From: an uncultured Chromatiaceae bacterium
Lineage (GTDB): Bacteria > Pseudomonadota > Gammaproteobacteria > Enterobacterales > Alteromonadaceae
Assembly (NCBI GenBank): GCA_937978655.1
Contig: CALJUX010000076.1
Location: forward strand, 1 to 44,436
Length of the DNA: 44,436 nucleotides
Direction of reading: 5' to 3'
The position numbers and the translations under genes were made by a program. This document shows positions 23,549 through 33,082 of the stretch, piece by piece. The notes beneath the pieces are model-generated. The model had not been told where the DNA came from. It saw only the letters and a list, made by a program, of their open reading frames with translations, and did no database searches. Each line of letters begins with the position of its first letter. The stretch's first letter is position 1.

Positions 23549-26100
23549 TGGCCTTACTCGAAATTATCACCTACACAGTGGCGTTTTTGGGGCTTGTTTT
23601 GATCGGTTTGCTTGCTACGCGCATTATGCAGGCCGACCAAGACAAACGCCTTGACCAACACCGCAAAAAGACAGCTGGTATGGTTGATTTACTCAACTAT
23701 GCCGCTGTTGTAGACGACGGCGTGATTGTCAATAAAAACGGCAGTTTTATGGCTGCGTGGATCTATCGCGGAGACGACAACGCGAGTTCAACTGATGAAC
23801 AGCGTAGTTTGGTTTCTGTACGGATCAACAGTGCGCTGTCTGGCCTTGGCAATGGTTGGTGTGTGCATATTGATGCCATTCGCCGCCATTCGCCAAACTA
23901 TAGCGATCCCGGTTTAAGCGATTTCCCAGACCTCGTGACGGCAGCGATTGACGAAGAACGTCGCCGCCAATTTGAGGGCTATGGCAATCTGTTTGAAGGC
24001 GTTTTTGTGCTGACAGTGACATTTTTTCCGCCACTGCTTGCGCAAGCAAAATTTGTTGAACTGATGTTTGACGACGACGCCCAAAAACCTGACCGCAAAC
24101 GTCGGACAACCAATCTGATTGAGCAGTTTAAACGGGATGTCCAGAACATCGAGGACGCTTTAAGTAGTGCGTTCAAAATGACTCGGTTAAAGGGTATCAA
24201 AACGACAACGGAAGATGGCAAGCAGGAAACAAAGGACGACTTTTTACAGTACCTGCAGTACTGCGTGACTGGTAAAAACCATCCGATTAACCTGCCTGAT
24301 CGCCCTGTCTATATCGATCAGCTTATTGGGGCGGAAGAACTCTATACAGGTGTCGTGCCAAAGCTGGGTCGTCATTATATCCAGTGCGTATCTGTCGAAG
24401 GTTTACCGCTTGAATCATACCCCGGCGTGTTAGCCAGACTGGCTGAATTGCCGTGTGAATACCGGTGGTCTAACAGATTTATTTTTATGGACTCTCACGA
24501 GGCCGTTAGTCATCTGGAAAAATTCCGGCGCAAGTGGCGTCAAAAAGTGCGGGGATTTTTTGACCAAGTGTTTAACACCAATAATGGTGTGGTCGATCAG
24601 GACGCCGTAGACATGGTGGCTGATGCAGAATCCGCTATAGCTGAGATTAATAGCGGTTTAGTGTCGATGGGGTATTACACCAGCGTCGTTGTACTCATGA
24701 GTGAGGACAGGGGCCAGGTCGAAGATGCAGCCCGTTTTATTGCTAAAGCGGTGAATGACTTGGGGTTTAGTGGCCGTGTTGAAACCATCAACACGATGGA
24801 TGCCTACATGGGTTCTTTGCCGGGTCACGCTGTAGAGAATGTACGCCGCCCGCTTATCAACACAATGAATCTGGCCGATCTGCTGCCGACCAGCACTATC
24901 TGGACAGGAACACATAACGCCCCCTGTCCATTTTACCCGCCGTTAAGCCCAGCGCTGATGCACTGCGTTACTTCTGGTGCAACCCCGTTCCGGTTAAACC
25001 TTCACGTGCGCGATGTTGGCCACACGATGATGTTTGGCCCTACTGGTGCCGGTAAGTCTACGCATCTTGCAATCCTTGCTGCCCAGTTCCGCCGTTACAA
25101 AGGCATGACTATCTTTGCGTTTGACAAAGGTATGTCGCTGTTTGCCTTAGCTAAAGCCAGTGGTGGTCAGCATTACACCATTGCGGGCGAGGGCGATAAT
25201 CTCAATTTCTGTCCGCTGGCTTTTTTAGCGGATAAAACGGATCGCGCTTGGGCGATGGAATGGATTGATACCATTTTGAAGCTGCAGGGTGTTGAAACAA
25301 CGCCAGCGCAACGTAACGAGATCGGCAATACCATCGTCAGCATGTCAGAAACTGGTAGCAAAACCCTGACAGATTTTGTCACGAGTATTCAGGATCTGAC
25401 CATCCGGGAAGCATTAAAACAGTACACCATTGACGGTTTGATGGGCCACTTGCTGGACGCGGATTCAGACGGTTTATCGCTGAGTAATTTCACAGTGTTT
25501 GAGATAGAGCAACTGATGAATCTTGGTGAGAAATTTGCCCTCCCTGTTCTGTTGTATTTATTCCGTCGGATTGAAAAGTCACTGCATGGCCAACCCGCCG
25601 TCATCATGCTTGATGAAGCGTGGTTAATGCTGGGACATCCTGCATTCCGTGAAAAAATCCGCGAATGGCTCAAGGTATTGCGTAAAGCAAACTGCTTAGT
25701 ATTGATGGCAACTCAAAGTCTGACCGATGCTGTAAATTCGGGCATCTTAGATGTGATCAGCGAGAGCACGGCCACTAAGATTTACCTGCCAAATCCTTAT
25801 GCCCGCGAAGAAGACACCGCCGCTATTTATAGCCGCATGGGTCTGAATGCACGGCAGATCGACATCTTGGCCAGCGCAACCCCTAAACGGCAATACTACT
25901 TTGCTTCTGAACAAGGCAGACGCCTTTATGAGCTGGCTTTAGGCCCATTGGCTCTGGCGTTTGTTGCTGCCTCTGATAAAGACACCATTGCTCATATTCA
26001 GCGCCTGGAAGAAGTGCATGGGGCTGATTGGGTTCATGTGTATCTGTCAGAACGCGGCCTGTCACTTAACAACTATTTGCCATCAACGAGGGCCGCATAA
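23548..26100 (+). CDS. trbE: TrbE secretion ATPase (VirB4-like)
   Basis: An 850-residue VirB4-type ATPase of the mating channel. An N-terminal membrane segment (about 8-27) is followed by a long conserved region. Walker A MMFGPTGAGKST is near residue 495 and Walker B PAVIMLDEAWLM near 685, and KIYLPNPYAREED is a family motif. ATG 23548 overlaps the trbD stop; GTG one codon before it is possible. The stop overlaps the trbF start (TAATG). A near-perfect KorB site (TTTAGCGGATAAA) lies at 25224-25236. Confidence 0.96.
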   Translation: MALLEIITYTVAFLGLVLIGLLATRIMQADQDKRLDQHRKKTAGMVDLLNYAAVVDDGVIVNKNGSFMAAWIYRGDDNASSTDEQRSLVSVRINSALSGLGNGWCVHIDAIRRHSPNYSDPGLSDFPDLVTAAIDEERRRQFEGYGNLFEGVFVLTVTFFPPLLAQAKFVELMFDDDAQKPDRKRRTTNLIEQFKRDVQNIEDALSSAFKMTRLKGIKTTTEDGKQETKDDFLQYLQYCVTGKNHPINLPDRPVYIDQLIGAEELYTGVVPKLGRHYIQCVSVEGLPLESYPGVLARLAELPCEYRWSNRFIFMDSHEAVSHLEKFRRKWRQKVRGFFDQVFNTNNGVVDQDAVDMVADAESAIAEINSGLVSMGYYTSVVVLMSEDRGQVEDAARFIAKAVNDLGFSGRVETINTMDAYMGSLPGHAVENVRRPLINTMNLADLLPTSTIWTGTHNAPCPFYPPLSPALMHCVTSGATPFRLNLHVRDVGHTMMFGPTGAGKSTHLAILAAQFRRYKGMTIFAFDKGMSLFALAKASGGQHYTIAGEGDNLNFCPLAFLADKTDRAWAMEWIDTILKLQGVETTPAQRNEIGNTIVSMSETGSKTLTDFVTSIQDLTIREALKQYTIDGLMGHLLDADSDGLSLSNFTVFEIEQLMNLGEKFALPVLLYLFRRIEKSLHGQPAVIMLDEAWLMLGHPAFREKIREWLKVLRKANCLVLMATQSLTDAVNSGILDVISESTATKIYLPNPYAREEDTAAIYSRMGLNARQIDILASATPKRQYYFASEQGRRLYELALGPLALAFVAASDKDTIAHIQRLEEVHGADWVHVYLSERGLSLNNYLPSTRAA

Positions 26101-26897
26101 TGAATTGGAGAAGCCTGATATTCAAACAATCACCGGCAAAACCGGAACCAAAAGAGCCAACCCTGAATGCAGCAGTAGCTGCACCAGTGGTTGCAGTTCC
26201 TGACCGGCGCGGGGGGGGCCGTGGCGCTGAAAACCCTTATTTAAACTATCGAAGACGTTGGAATGACCATACCGGCAGCATCTTGAGCCAGCGCAATATG
26301 TGGATGCTGTTTTGTATGGGTAGTTTGATGATCGCACTGGCCGCAGTTGGTGGCCTGATCTCTGTTGCTCAAAAGTCCAAATTCGTTCCCTACGTGATCG
26401 AAGTAGACAAGCTAGGACAGGCCGCAGCACAGCGCCCCATCCAGCAAACAGTAGTGGTAGACCCTCGCGTCATCAAATCTAGCTTGGCTGAGTTCATTTC
26501 ACAAAGTCGCTTGGTGACATTTGATGTGCAATTGCAACGCGATGCAATTTATAAGGTTTACGCGCGGCTGGCCAATGGCGATCCAGCGCTTACCAAAATG
26601 AACGAATACCTTAACGGTAAACCAGAAAATACCCCGTTTAAGCGTGCTGAGAAAGAAACCGTCTCGGTAGAAATTTCCAGCATTCTGCAACAGACCGCGC
26701 AAACGTGGCAGGTCGATTGGGTAGAAACCATCCGGGACCGCAAAGGCACACTGACAACCAAACCTATCAAGATGCGGGCGCTGATCAACGTAGGCATCAT
26801 CGAACCCACTGAAGAAACAAGCGAAGCTCAGTTGCGCAACAACCCGCTGGGTGTGTTCGTCGTTGATTTCAACTGGTCACGCATACTGGATAAATAA
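26100..26897 (+). CDS. trbF: TrbF mating-pair protein (VirB8-like)
   Basis: A 265-residue VirB8-like protein. A proline- and alanine-rich N-terminus is followed by NPYLNYRRRWNDHTGSILSQ, one membrane segment (about 76-98) and a periplasmic NTF2-like domain ending NNPLGVFVVDFNWSRILDK. It is a scaffold of the channel. The size agrees with RK2 TrbF (about 260 residues). Confidence 0.95.
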   Translation: MNWRSLIFKQSPAKPEPKEPTLNAAVAAPVVAVPDRRGGGRGAENPYLNYRRRWNDHTGSILSQRNMWMLFCMGSLMIALAAVGGLISVAQKSKFVPYVIEVDKLGQAAAQRPIQQTVVVDPRVIKSSLAEFISQSRLVTFDVQLQRDAIYKVYARLANGDPALTKMNEYLNGKPENTPFKRAEKETVSVEISSILQQTAQTWQVDWVETIRDRKGTLTTKPIKMRALINVGIIEPTEETSEAQLRNNPLGVFVVDFNWSRILDK

Positions 26898-26909
26898 AGG
26901 ATTTACGCC

Positions 26910-27887
26910 ATGAAAAAGACATTTTTATATACCGTACTGGCCCTGAGTATCCAAGCGGCCACAGCACAAGAAGTTGCTTCTTTACCGACAGCGCAACCCA
27001 CTGCGGACAGTGCGCCCCAGCCTGTTAACCAACAGCCTGCAGCTGCTGCATTACCCAATCAGAATGAGTATGAAAAGCTGTATTTTCCCGGCAAAAACCC
27101 TGAATTGACGTATCAGGAAAAGCAGGCCATTGCGATTGCAAAGCGCTGGAAAGACACCAGCGCTACCGGCATGAAGCCCGTTCAAGGCCCAGATGGCAGT
27201 ATTAGTTTCCTGTACGGTGCCAGCCAGCCCTCTATCGTGTGTGCGGTTATGCAGGTATGTGACATTCAATTGCAGCCAGGCGAAAAAGTGCAAGGTCTCC
27301 ATTTAGGCGATACAGCACGTTGGACCGCTGCGCCTGCAATTACTGGTACTGGTGCCAATGAAATTATCCACGTGATTATCAAGCCGCATGACGTCGGTTT
27401 AGATACCACGTTGATTGTTACCACGGACCGCCGCACCTATAACTTTCGGTTACGGAGCCACCGCACCGAGTTTATGCCGCGTGTAAGTTTTACCTACCCT
27501 GATGATGCACTGGCCAAGTGGGAGCAGATCACTAAACGCGAAACCGTTGAGCGTGAAACTAAAACAATCCCGCAAACCGGCGAGTATCTTGGCGATCTCA
27601 ACTTTAACTATGTCATTGACGGTAAGGCCGCATGGAAACCAGTTCGCGTTTATAACGATGGCAAAAAAACCATCATTCAGATGCCAACAACGATTAACCA
27701 GTCTGAAGCACCGGCCTTGTTAGTTGTACGGGAATCAAAAGCGGCCTTTACGGATGATGAAGAAATTCTTGTGAACTATCGCGTTCAAGGGGATCGCTAC
27801 ATTGTTGATTCGGTTTTTGACAAAGCGGTTCTGATTGCTGGCGTTGGCCGTGCACAAGCCCGTATCACTATTACACGGGGGCAGTAA
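26910..27887 (+). CDS. trbG: TrbG mating-pair protein (VirB9-like)
   Basis: A 325-residue periplasmic protein of the VirB9 family. A signal peptide (about 1-19, ending AATAQE) precedes an Ala/Pro/Gln-rich spacer. The conserved core includes DGSISFLYGASQPSIVCAVM and VQVCDIQLQPGEKV, then HVIIKPHDVGLDTTLIVTTD and the C-terminal VNYRVQGDRYIVDSVFDKAV. It forms the outer-membrane core complex with TrbH and TrbI. Confidence 0.95.
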   Translation: MKKTFLYTVLALSIQAATAQEVASLPTAQPTADSAPQPVNQQPAAAALPNQNEYEKLYFPGKNPELTYQEKQAIAIAKRWKDTSATGMKPVQGPDGSISFLYGASQPSIVCAVMQVCDIQLQPGEKVQGLHLGDTARWTAAPAITGTGANEIIHVIIKPHDVGLDTTLIVTTDRRTYNFRLRSHRTEFMPRVSFTYPDDALAKWEQITKRETVERETKTIPQTGEYLGDLNFNYVIDGKAAWKPVRVYNDGKKTIIQMPTTINQSEAPALLVVRESKAAFTDDEEILVNYRVQGDRYIVDSVFDKAVLIAGVGRAQARITITRGQ

Positions 27888-27888
27888 C

Positions 27889-28314
27889 ATGAAAGCTCTG
27901 GCCATTATTGTATTAGCGCTGGGCCTGACAGCCTGCAGCAGCAATTCGCCTTATGGCAATTTTACTAAAACCAGCGACCAACAACGATCACTGAATGCCA
28001 GCATGGCCATTGATACTGCCAAGCAGTTGCAACAGACCTTTGCCCCGGCAGCAACCAAATTTGTGCTGATCCATCCGGCTAAAGACGTTTACGGCGCAAC
28101 ACTAATTAAAGCGCTGCGCGACTACGGTTTTGCGGTTGCCGAGGCTGGCAGTGATAACGCAACCGACGGTCATAAACTGGCTTATGTCATTGACTATATG
28201 GACGAAACTCGCTTTGTCGTGACATTGCGTATTGGGCAAGGTTCTGCAAGCCGTCTTTATGGTGTTGAACAAAACCAACTGGTGCCATTAGGTCACTGGA
28301 CCCGGCAGGAGTAA
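27889..28314 (+). CDS. trbH: TrbH lipoprotein (VirB7-like)
   Basis: A 141-residue lipoprotein. The signal sequence MKALAIIVLALGLTAC ends in a lipobox (LTAC), and the mature part holds a SPOR-like or small periplasmic domain. ATG 27889 follows GGGGGCAG, one base after the trbG stop; the upstream extension of the frame lies inside trbG. The position is that of RK2 trbH, which stabilises the VirB9-like ring. Confidence 0.9.
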   Translation: MKALAIIVLALGLTACSSNSPYGNFTKTSDQQRSLNASMAIDTAKQLQQTFAPAATKFVLIHPAKDVYGATLIKALRDYGFAVAEAGSDNATDGHKLAYVIDYMDETRFVVTLRIGQGSASRLYGVEQNQLVPLGHWTRQE

Positions 28315-28319
28315 ACGGC

Positions 28320-29816
28320 ATGAGCACAGCCAATATGGACCCAAATAGCTCACCTACCGCGCATGGCGCGGGGGTGAAGCGTGTAAACAACTGGCCGTTA
28401 TATATTCTCGCAGCCGGTTTTGGTGTTTTTCTGCTGATCATCATGCTGGTTGCCGCTGATCGGGCTGCACAGCAGGAAGAAATGAAAAATACACCGGCTG
28501 ACGCGAAAGTAGGCAAAGCGGCGACTTCGTTGGCCGAGGACATCACGCGAGGTTATGAAAGTGGCTATATAGAACCGTCTGAGCCAATTGAAAGCCCGTT
28601 GGAAGCTGAGGCACGGCTTGCTGAAGAAGCAAGAACGGAAGGACAAACCTTGGCTGATCAAGTTGGTAAGAAACCTAGCACTGAGGTTCCACCGGCTGAA
28701 CTCAGTCCAGAGGTTCAGGCAATCGTGGCTCAACCAGCACCAAACCAACAACGCGGCCTGCCAAACAAGCCGGAAGGTAGCGAAGACCAAAAACGTCTAG
28801 ACGACTTACGTCGTCGGATTGAGGACGCCAGGTTAAGGGTGTTTGAACAAGCGGTAACAGCTAAAACATCCGTGAATACTAATAGCCCTAGTGGTGGCTC
28901 TCGCATGGGCCTGCAGTCTGCTGGTAATAGTGGTTCAGGTCGTAATGGCCAATTAGCGCAGTTAGAAGAAATTCAGCGTCAGTTAGAAAGCACCAGTGCA
29001 CAGTTAGCCAGTGGTGATCCGATGGCAACCTATCAAGCCCGGTTAGCTGCATTGCAAAACAGTGGTATCGCAGGTGCTGGGTTAAGCGGTGGTGCACCAA
29101 GTTCTGCTGGCCGGACGTTGGCTGCAGCTCGCGTTGGAAACGCCGACCAAAGCGGTGCGTATAGTCAGTTTGATGGCAAGGCTGACCGCTGGGCACTGGA
29201 CAGTCAAATAGATACACCAAGCACCCCCTATTTACTTCGGGCGGGCTACGTGATCCCAGGCATCATGATTTCCGGTGTTAACTCCGATTTACCGGGGCAA
29301 TTACAGGCGCAAATTAGCCAAGATGTCTACGATACAGCAACTGGTCAGCATCTGTTAATCCCGCAAGGTTCAAGATTAGTAGGCTCATACGGCAGCAGCA
29401 TTTCCTACGGCCAAGAACGCGTGATGGTTGCATGGCAACGCATCGTTTTTCCTGATGGTAAAGCACTGGATATTGGCGCAATGCAAGGGGCTGATGGTGC
29501 TGGTTATGCGGGCTTTAAGGACCAAGTTAATCATCATTTCTGGCGTATTTTTGGTTCAGCCATGCTGATGTCTGTTGTGGTGGCCGGTGTTGAAGTATCG
29601 CAAGACGATGGCGGTGCTGAGTTCGGTCAACGCCGTAAAGCTGGCGATGCTCTGAGCGAGGCGATGGGGCAACAACTGGGTCAAGCAACAGCGCAGATGT
29701 TGCAGAAAAACTTGAACATAGCACCGACGATTGAGATCAGACCGGGCTATCGTTTCAACATCATGGTAAGCAAGGATTTAGCCTTTACCAAACCTTACCA
29801 AAGCTTTGATTATTAA
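28320..29816 (+). CDS. trbI: TrbI mating-pair protein (VirB10-like)
   Basis: A 498-residue VirB10 protein bridging inner and outer membranes. A membrane segment (about 22-42) is followed by a long Pro/Glu/Gln-rich linker and a C-terminal beta-barrel core (LRAGYVIPGIMISGVNSDLP, then TGQHLLIPQGSRLVGSYGS, IEIRPGYRFNIMVSKDL). GGAG precedes the start. Confidence 0.95.
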   Translation: MSTANMDPNSSPTAHGAGVKRVNNWPLYILAAGFGVFLLIIMLVAADRAAQQEEMKNTPADAKVGKAATSLAEDITRGYESGYIEPSEPIESPLEAEARLAEEARTEGQTLADQVGKKPSTEVPPAELSPEVQAIVAQPAPNQQRGLPNKPEGSEDQKRLDDLRRRIEDARLRVFEQAVTAKTSVNTNSPSGGSRMGLQSAGNSGSGRNGQLAQLEEIQRQLESTSAQLASGDPMATYQARLAALQNSGIAGAGLSGGAPSSAGRTLAAARVGNADQSGAYSQFDGKADRWALDSQIDTPSTPYLLRAGYVIPGIMISGVNSDLPGQLQAQISQDVYDTATGQHLLIPQGSRLVGSYGSSISYGQERVMVAWQRIVFPDGKALDIGAMQGADGAGYAGFKDQVNHHFWRIFGSAMLMSVVVAGVEVSQDDGGAEFGQRRKAGDALSEAMGQQLGQATAQMLQKNLNIAPTIEIRPGYRFNIMVSKDLAFTKPYQSFDY

Positions 29817-29828
29817 GGAGATAATGCA

Positions 29829-30614
29829 ATGAAAGCACATCGAAAAAATAATTTAGCCGCTAAAATTGCTCTGGTAATGGGGCTGTCTGTTGGCGTTCCA
29901 TCGACTGTGAGCGCTGGTATTCCGGTCATTGATGCGGTCGGTCTGGTACAGCATGTTTTAAATGCGGTCCAAAGTGTTCAGCAGACGCTGCAAATGATTC
30001 AGTCGTACCAAACCCAGCTGCTGCAGCTACAAAACCAAATTAAAAATTCGCTGAATCCCGGTGCGTTTTTATGGGATGACGCGGACAACATCATTCAAGA
30101 CTTGTTATCTCAGATGGACACTATCGACCACTACAGAAACCAGTATGGATCGATTGATAACTATCTGGGCAAATTCAAACACCTTCGCAACTACAAGGAT
30201 GCGCAGTGCCTTAGCGCAGGTTGTTCACGGGAAGACATGCTGACATTTATCAACCAACAGCGGGATCAGGCAGATGAACGGTCAAAGACCGTTAAACATG
30301 CTAATGATGCCATGTTAAAAGGGCTGGAACAGCAGCAGCAAGAAATGGTTTCAGATGCCAACCGGCTGCGGGCGTTACAAGCTAACGCTGTAACGGCTGA
30401 AGGGCAGTTAGAAGCTATCCAACATGCCAACCAGTTAGCCAGCCAACAAGCAAACCAACTGTTGCAAATTCGCGGCCTGCTGATCACTCAGCAAAGTGCG
30501 ATTGCAGCCAGCAACCAAGCTCAAGCTGATGAAGCTGCATTAAAGAATGCGGCTATTGAAAAGGCGAGAGAGAGCCGTTTTGAAGAGTCAGATCCTGACG
30601 CCTGGGGGTTTTAA
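29829..30614 (+). CDS. trbJ: TrbJ mating-pair protein (VirB5-like)
   Basis: A 261-residue exported protein of the VirB5/TrbJ type: signal peptide (about 1-31, ending TVSAGIP), then long amphipathic helices rich in Gln. ATG 29829 is chosen over the ATG at 29824, which reads only two codons (Met-Gln-stop). A perfect KorB operator at 29852-29864 lies in the signal-peptide codons. Confidence 0.92.
   Translation: MKAHRKNNLAAKIALVMGLSVGVPSTVSAGIPVIDAVGLVQHVLNAVQSVQQTLQMIQSYQTQLLQLQNQIKNSLNPGAFLWDDADNIIQDLLSQMDTIDHYRNQYGSIDNYLGKFKHLRNYKDAQCLSAGCSREDMLTFINQQRDQADERSKTVKHANDAMLKGLEQQQQEMVSDANRLRALQANAVTAEGQLEAIQHANQLASQQANQLLQIRGLLITQQSAIAASNQAQADEAALKNAAIEKARESRFEESDPDAWGF
29852..29864. promoter_or_regulatory. 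KorB operator O_B inside trbJ
   Basis: TTTAGCCGCTAAA, perfect consensus, within the trbJ coding sequence 23 bp after its start. Confidence 0.8.
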
Positions 30615-30615
30615 A

Positions 30616-30846
30616 ATGTTAAGAAAATTATTCAGTTGTACTGTTGTTTTGCTGTGTATTTCTGGTTGTGACACAGCACCACCGCCATTCGATGTTGCGA
30701 AGGTGGATTGTAAAAATGCAGAGGCTGTAGAGGCCATAAGTCACCCGGAACATCGAGCGAAAGCGCAGGCCCATTGTGCACGGTTGAAATCCAGAGAATC
30801 ACGGTTTCAACCGAGTGACGATAACGAATGGGCCAAAAAGAACTAG
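30616..30846 (+). CDS. trbK: TrbK entry-exclusion lipoprotein
   Basis: A 76-residue lipoprotein: MLRKLFSCTVVLLCISGC forms the signal and lipobox (ISGC), and the mature part has ERSRFQPSD-like charged residues ending DNEWAKKN. RK2 trbK (about 69 residues) lies at the same place and encodes the entry-exclusion protein that limits uptake of a second copy. ATG 30616 is one base after the trbJ stop region; the frame's longer form would start inside trbJ. Confidence 0.85.
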   Translation: MLRKLFSCTVVLLCISGCDTAPPPFDVAKVDCKNAEAVEAISHPEHRAKAQAHCARLKSRESRFQPSDDNEWAKKN

Positions 30847-30854
30847 GGGGATAT

Positions 30855-32378
30855 ATGTCCATCCACGCGTTTATAAAGGCATCTATATTGGCCATGCTGG
30901 TGCTAGTTTTGATTGGCTACGCACCTGACGCATTTGCTGAAATTAGTAATAAGAACGTACTTAACGGAGTGCTGAGCGAGTACCAAAATGCTGCTGCAAC
31001 TTGGGGCGCAAAAATAGAAGGTTATGCCACGTGGCTATTTTGGGCATTAGTCGTAATTAGTATGACCGTTACATTCGGCTTTATGTTGTTGCAAAAAGCC
31101 GACATAGCCGCTTTTTTCGGGGAATTTATCCGGTTTACTTTGTTTGTCGGGTTTTTCTTTTGGTTATTAGATAATGGACCGCAGTTTGCTCAAGACATCA
31201 TGAGCAGCTTAATGATGATTGCAGCTGATGCAAGCGGGCTACCAAGTCAGTTATTGCCGTCGGAAATTGTGGATCTCGGGTTCATGATTGTTGATGTTAT
31301 TTTAAGCCACACATCACTTTGGGACCCAATTGATAGCGCAGTGGCGCTTATTGTTGGTTTGATCATTTTGGTTGTGTTAGCCCTTGTAAGTATCAACATG
31401 CTGTTGCTGATGGTGTCTGGTTGGATACTTGCCTATGCCGGTATTTTTTATCTTGGCTTTGGCGGTTCCAAATGGACATCTGACATGGCCATTAACTACT
31501 ACAAAACTGTATTGGGTTTGGCCATTCAGCTTTTCAGCATGGTTTTACTGATAGGTATTGGTAAAGACATAATCGTCAATTACGCGCTTGCGATGTCTGG
31601 CGACATCAACATGAATGAGTTGGCTGTTGTTCTGGTTGTGTCGATAACATTACTGATACTGGTAAATAAAGTTCCTGCCATGCTTTCAGGGATCGTTAAC
31701 GGCTCAAGTGTTGGTAATTTAGGTATTGGTAACTTTGGTGCTGGTGCGGCCATTGGTGCAGCTGCAGCAGCTGCTACAGCTGGCGCAATGGGTGCTGCAG
31801 CAATGCAGTCAATCGCTACACAAACAGGCGGTGCTGGTAGTGCTATTGCTGCTGCATTTAAAGAAGCACAGCAACACATGCAAACTGGTACAGGTATGTT
31901 TGCGGGCAGCTCACCAAGTCCAGGCGGTAGTGCTGCCGGTGGCGACTTCAGCAGCTTTGGTAGCGCCATGTCTAATCCGACATCAGCCATTAAAGCAGCA
32001 ACTACCTTTGCAGCTGACATGGCCGCAAACCTTGGTCGGGGCGCTGGGGCAACAGCCCGCGAGGCAGTTGCTAATCAAATGGATAATGTCAAAGAGGCTA
32101 TTGCAGGCAGCGTTGGGGGACAAATTGCGTCAGAGATCCAAAACCCCGGCGAAGCACGGCAAGAACGCCATGATAATAAAGCAATTGCCGCTGCTGAAGC
32201 GGCTCAACAAACATCAGAACGCAAAGACCGCGCAGCTGATGCCCGCGAATTTTTAGCCGCTAAAGCCTCAGCTGGCAGTATGGCTGCTGGTTCTGAGCAA
32301 CCTGTTAATACACAACCTACACAGCCGGTGAACGATGAAGTATCTGCGTTTGTGAATAAAGGCAAATCAGAGGACTAA
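30855..32378 (+). CDS. trbL: TrbL mating-pair protein (VirB6-like)
   Basis: A 507-residue polytopic inner-membrane protein. A signal-like start (MSIHAFIKASILAMLVLVLI) is followed by at least five membrane segments to about residue 290, then a Gly/Ala/Ser-rich cytoplasmic or periplasmic tail. ATG 30855 has AGGGGG six bases upstream; the in-frame ATG at 30828 lies inside trbK. A KorB operator lies near the 3' end (32252-32264). Confidence 0.93.
   Translation: MSIHAFIKASILAMLVLVLIGYAPDAFAEISNKNVLNGVLSEYQNAAATWGAKIEGYATWLFWALVVISMTVTFGFMLLQKADIAAFFGEFIRFTLFVGFFFWLLDNGPQFAQDIMSSLMMIAADASGLPSQLLPSEIVDLGFMIVDVILSHTSLWDPIDSAVALIVGLIILVVLALVSINMLLLMVSGWILAYAGIFYLGFGGSKWTSDMAINYYKTVLGLAIQLFSMVLLIGIGKDIIVNYALAMSGDINMNELAVVLVVSITLLILVNKVPAMLSGIVNGSSVGNLGIGNFGAGAAIGAAAAAATAGAMGAAAMQSIATQTGGAGSAIAAAFKEAQQHMQTGTGMFAGSSPSPGGSAAGGDFSSFGSAMSNPTSAIKAATTFAADMAANLGRGAGATAREAVANQMDNVKEAIAGSVGGQIASEIQNPGEARQERHDNKAIAAAEAAQQTSERKDRAADAREFLAAKASAGSMAAGSEQPVNTQPTQPVNDEVSAFVNKGKSED
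32252..32264. promoter_or_regulatory. KorB operator O_B inside trbL
   Basis: TTTAGCCGCTAAA, perfect consensus, in the trbL tail 117 bp before trbM. Confidence 0.8.
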
Positions 32379-32380
32379 CC

Positions 32381-33082
32381 ATGATTAAAAAATTACTGTT
32401 GACCATAGGGGCAGTGCTGGCACTCAGTTGGGCTGCTCCGAGTGCTGCAGCTGGGGTACAGCTGAAAAAAGGGCAGGGGCTTGCCTGTGAAATGATTTTA
32501 TGTGCGGTTGGGATAGTTATTCCTGAGTCACATAGCGAGTGCCGCCGCGTTATTAGAGACTGGACAATCTACATGGCCACGTTAGGACCATTCAAACGCC
32601 GTCCGCGTTGTCCGATTGTTGACGCCAATAATGTGCCAACTGGCAATGAGGAACTTGTTCAGTGTTCAGCCATTCAATCACCGACAGAACGTAACCAATG
32701 TTATGCAGCAGATCAGCCGCCGCGTGGTGTTTATGATTGTGATAGTTACGCCGATTCTGATGAACGTAGCGCTTGCTATGCAAGTTGCTCAGTGCGCTTT
32801 GGCAGCACTTGTTTTGTTGATGTTGCTCCGCTCAGTGATGGCGTTTATGAGTGCTCCCAGTTTGCTGACTATACAGAGCGGGCATTATGCGAAAGCAGCT
32901 GCACAGATACACGAGTGGGTCAGAATGGCCAGCAAATGTGCTATGTCAATGTTCAGCCACCTCCACCGGGTAACTATCAATGTGATTTGATTGAAGATCC
33001 CGCAGAGCGGCAACTTTGCGAATACAGTTGCAAAACGCGTTTTAATGACCCGCAGGGCAATCAAATATGCGTCATTCCATAG
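32381..33082 (+). CDS. trbM: TrbM with a C-terminal cysteine-repeat extension
   Basis: A 233-residue exported protein. A signal peptide (about 1-23, ending SAAAG) is followed by the TrbM core (KKGQGLACEMILCAVGIVIP, then SECRRVIRDWTIYMATLGPF). The C-terminal half (about 110-230) consists of three cysteine repeats of about 40 residues, each with the pattern C-x(6-8)-ER-x2-C-x3-C-x(5-12)-C-x-V, after a partial copy. RK2 TrbM is shorter (about 195 residues). Disulfide-stabilised periplasmic repeats are inferred. It overlaps trbP by 16 bases. Confidence 0.88.
   Translation: MIKKLLLTIGAVLALSWAAPSAAAGVQLKKGQGLACEMILCAVGIVIPESHSECRRVIRDWTIYMATLGPFKRRPRCPIVDANNVPTGNEELVQCSAIQSPTERNQCYAADQPPRGVYDCDSYADSDERSACYASCSVRFGSTCFVDVAPLSDGVYECSQFADYTERALCESSCTDTRVGQNGQQMCYVNVQPPPPGNYQCDLIEDPAERQLCEYSCKTRFNDPQGNQICVIP

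Noticed and set aside
31580..32020. 146-residue minus-strand frame inside trbL
   Set aside because: Low-complexity shadow of the Gly/Ala-rich trbL tail.
31726..32256. 176-residue plus-strand frame inside trbL
   Set aside because: Leu/Gln-rich shift of the same low-complexity codons; trbL is clearly the real frame.
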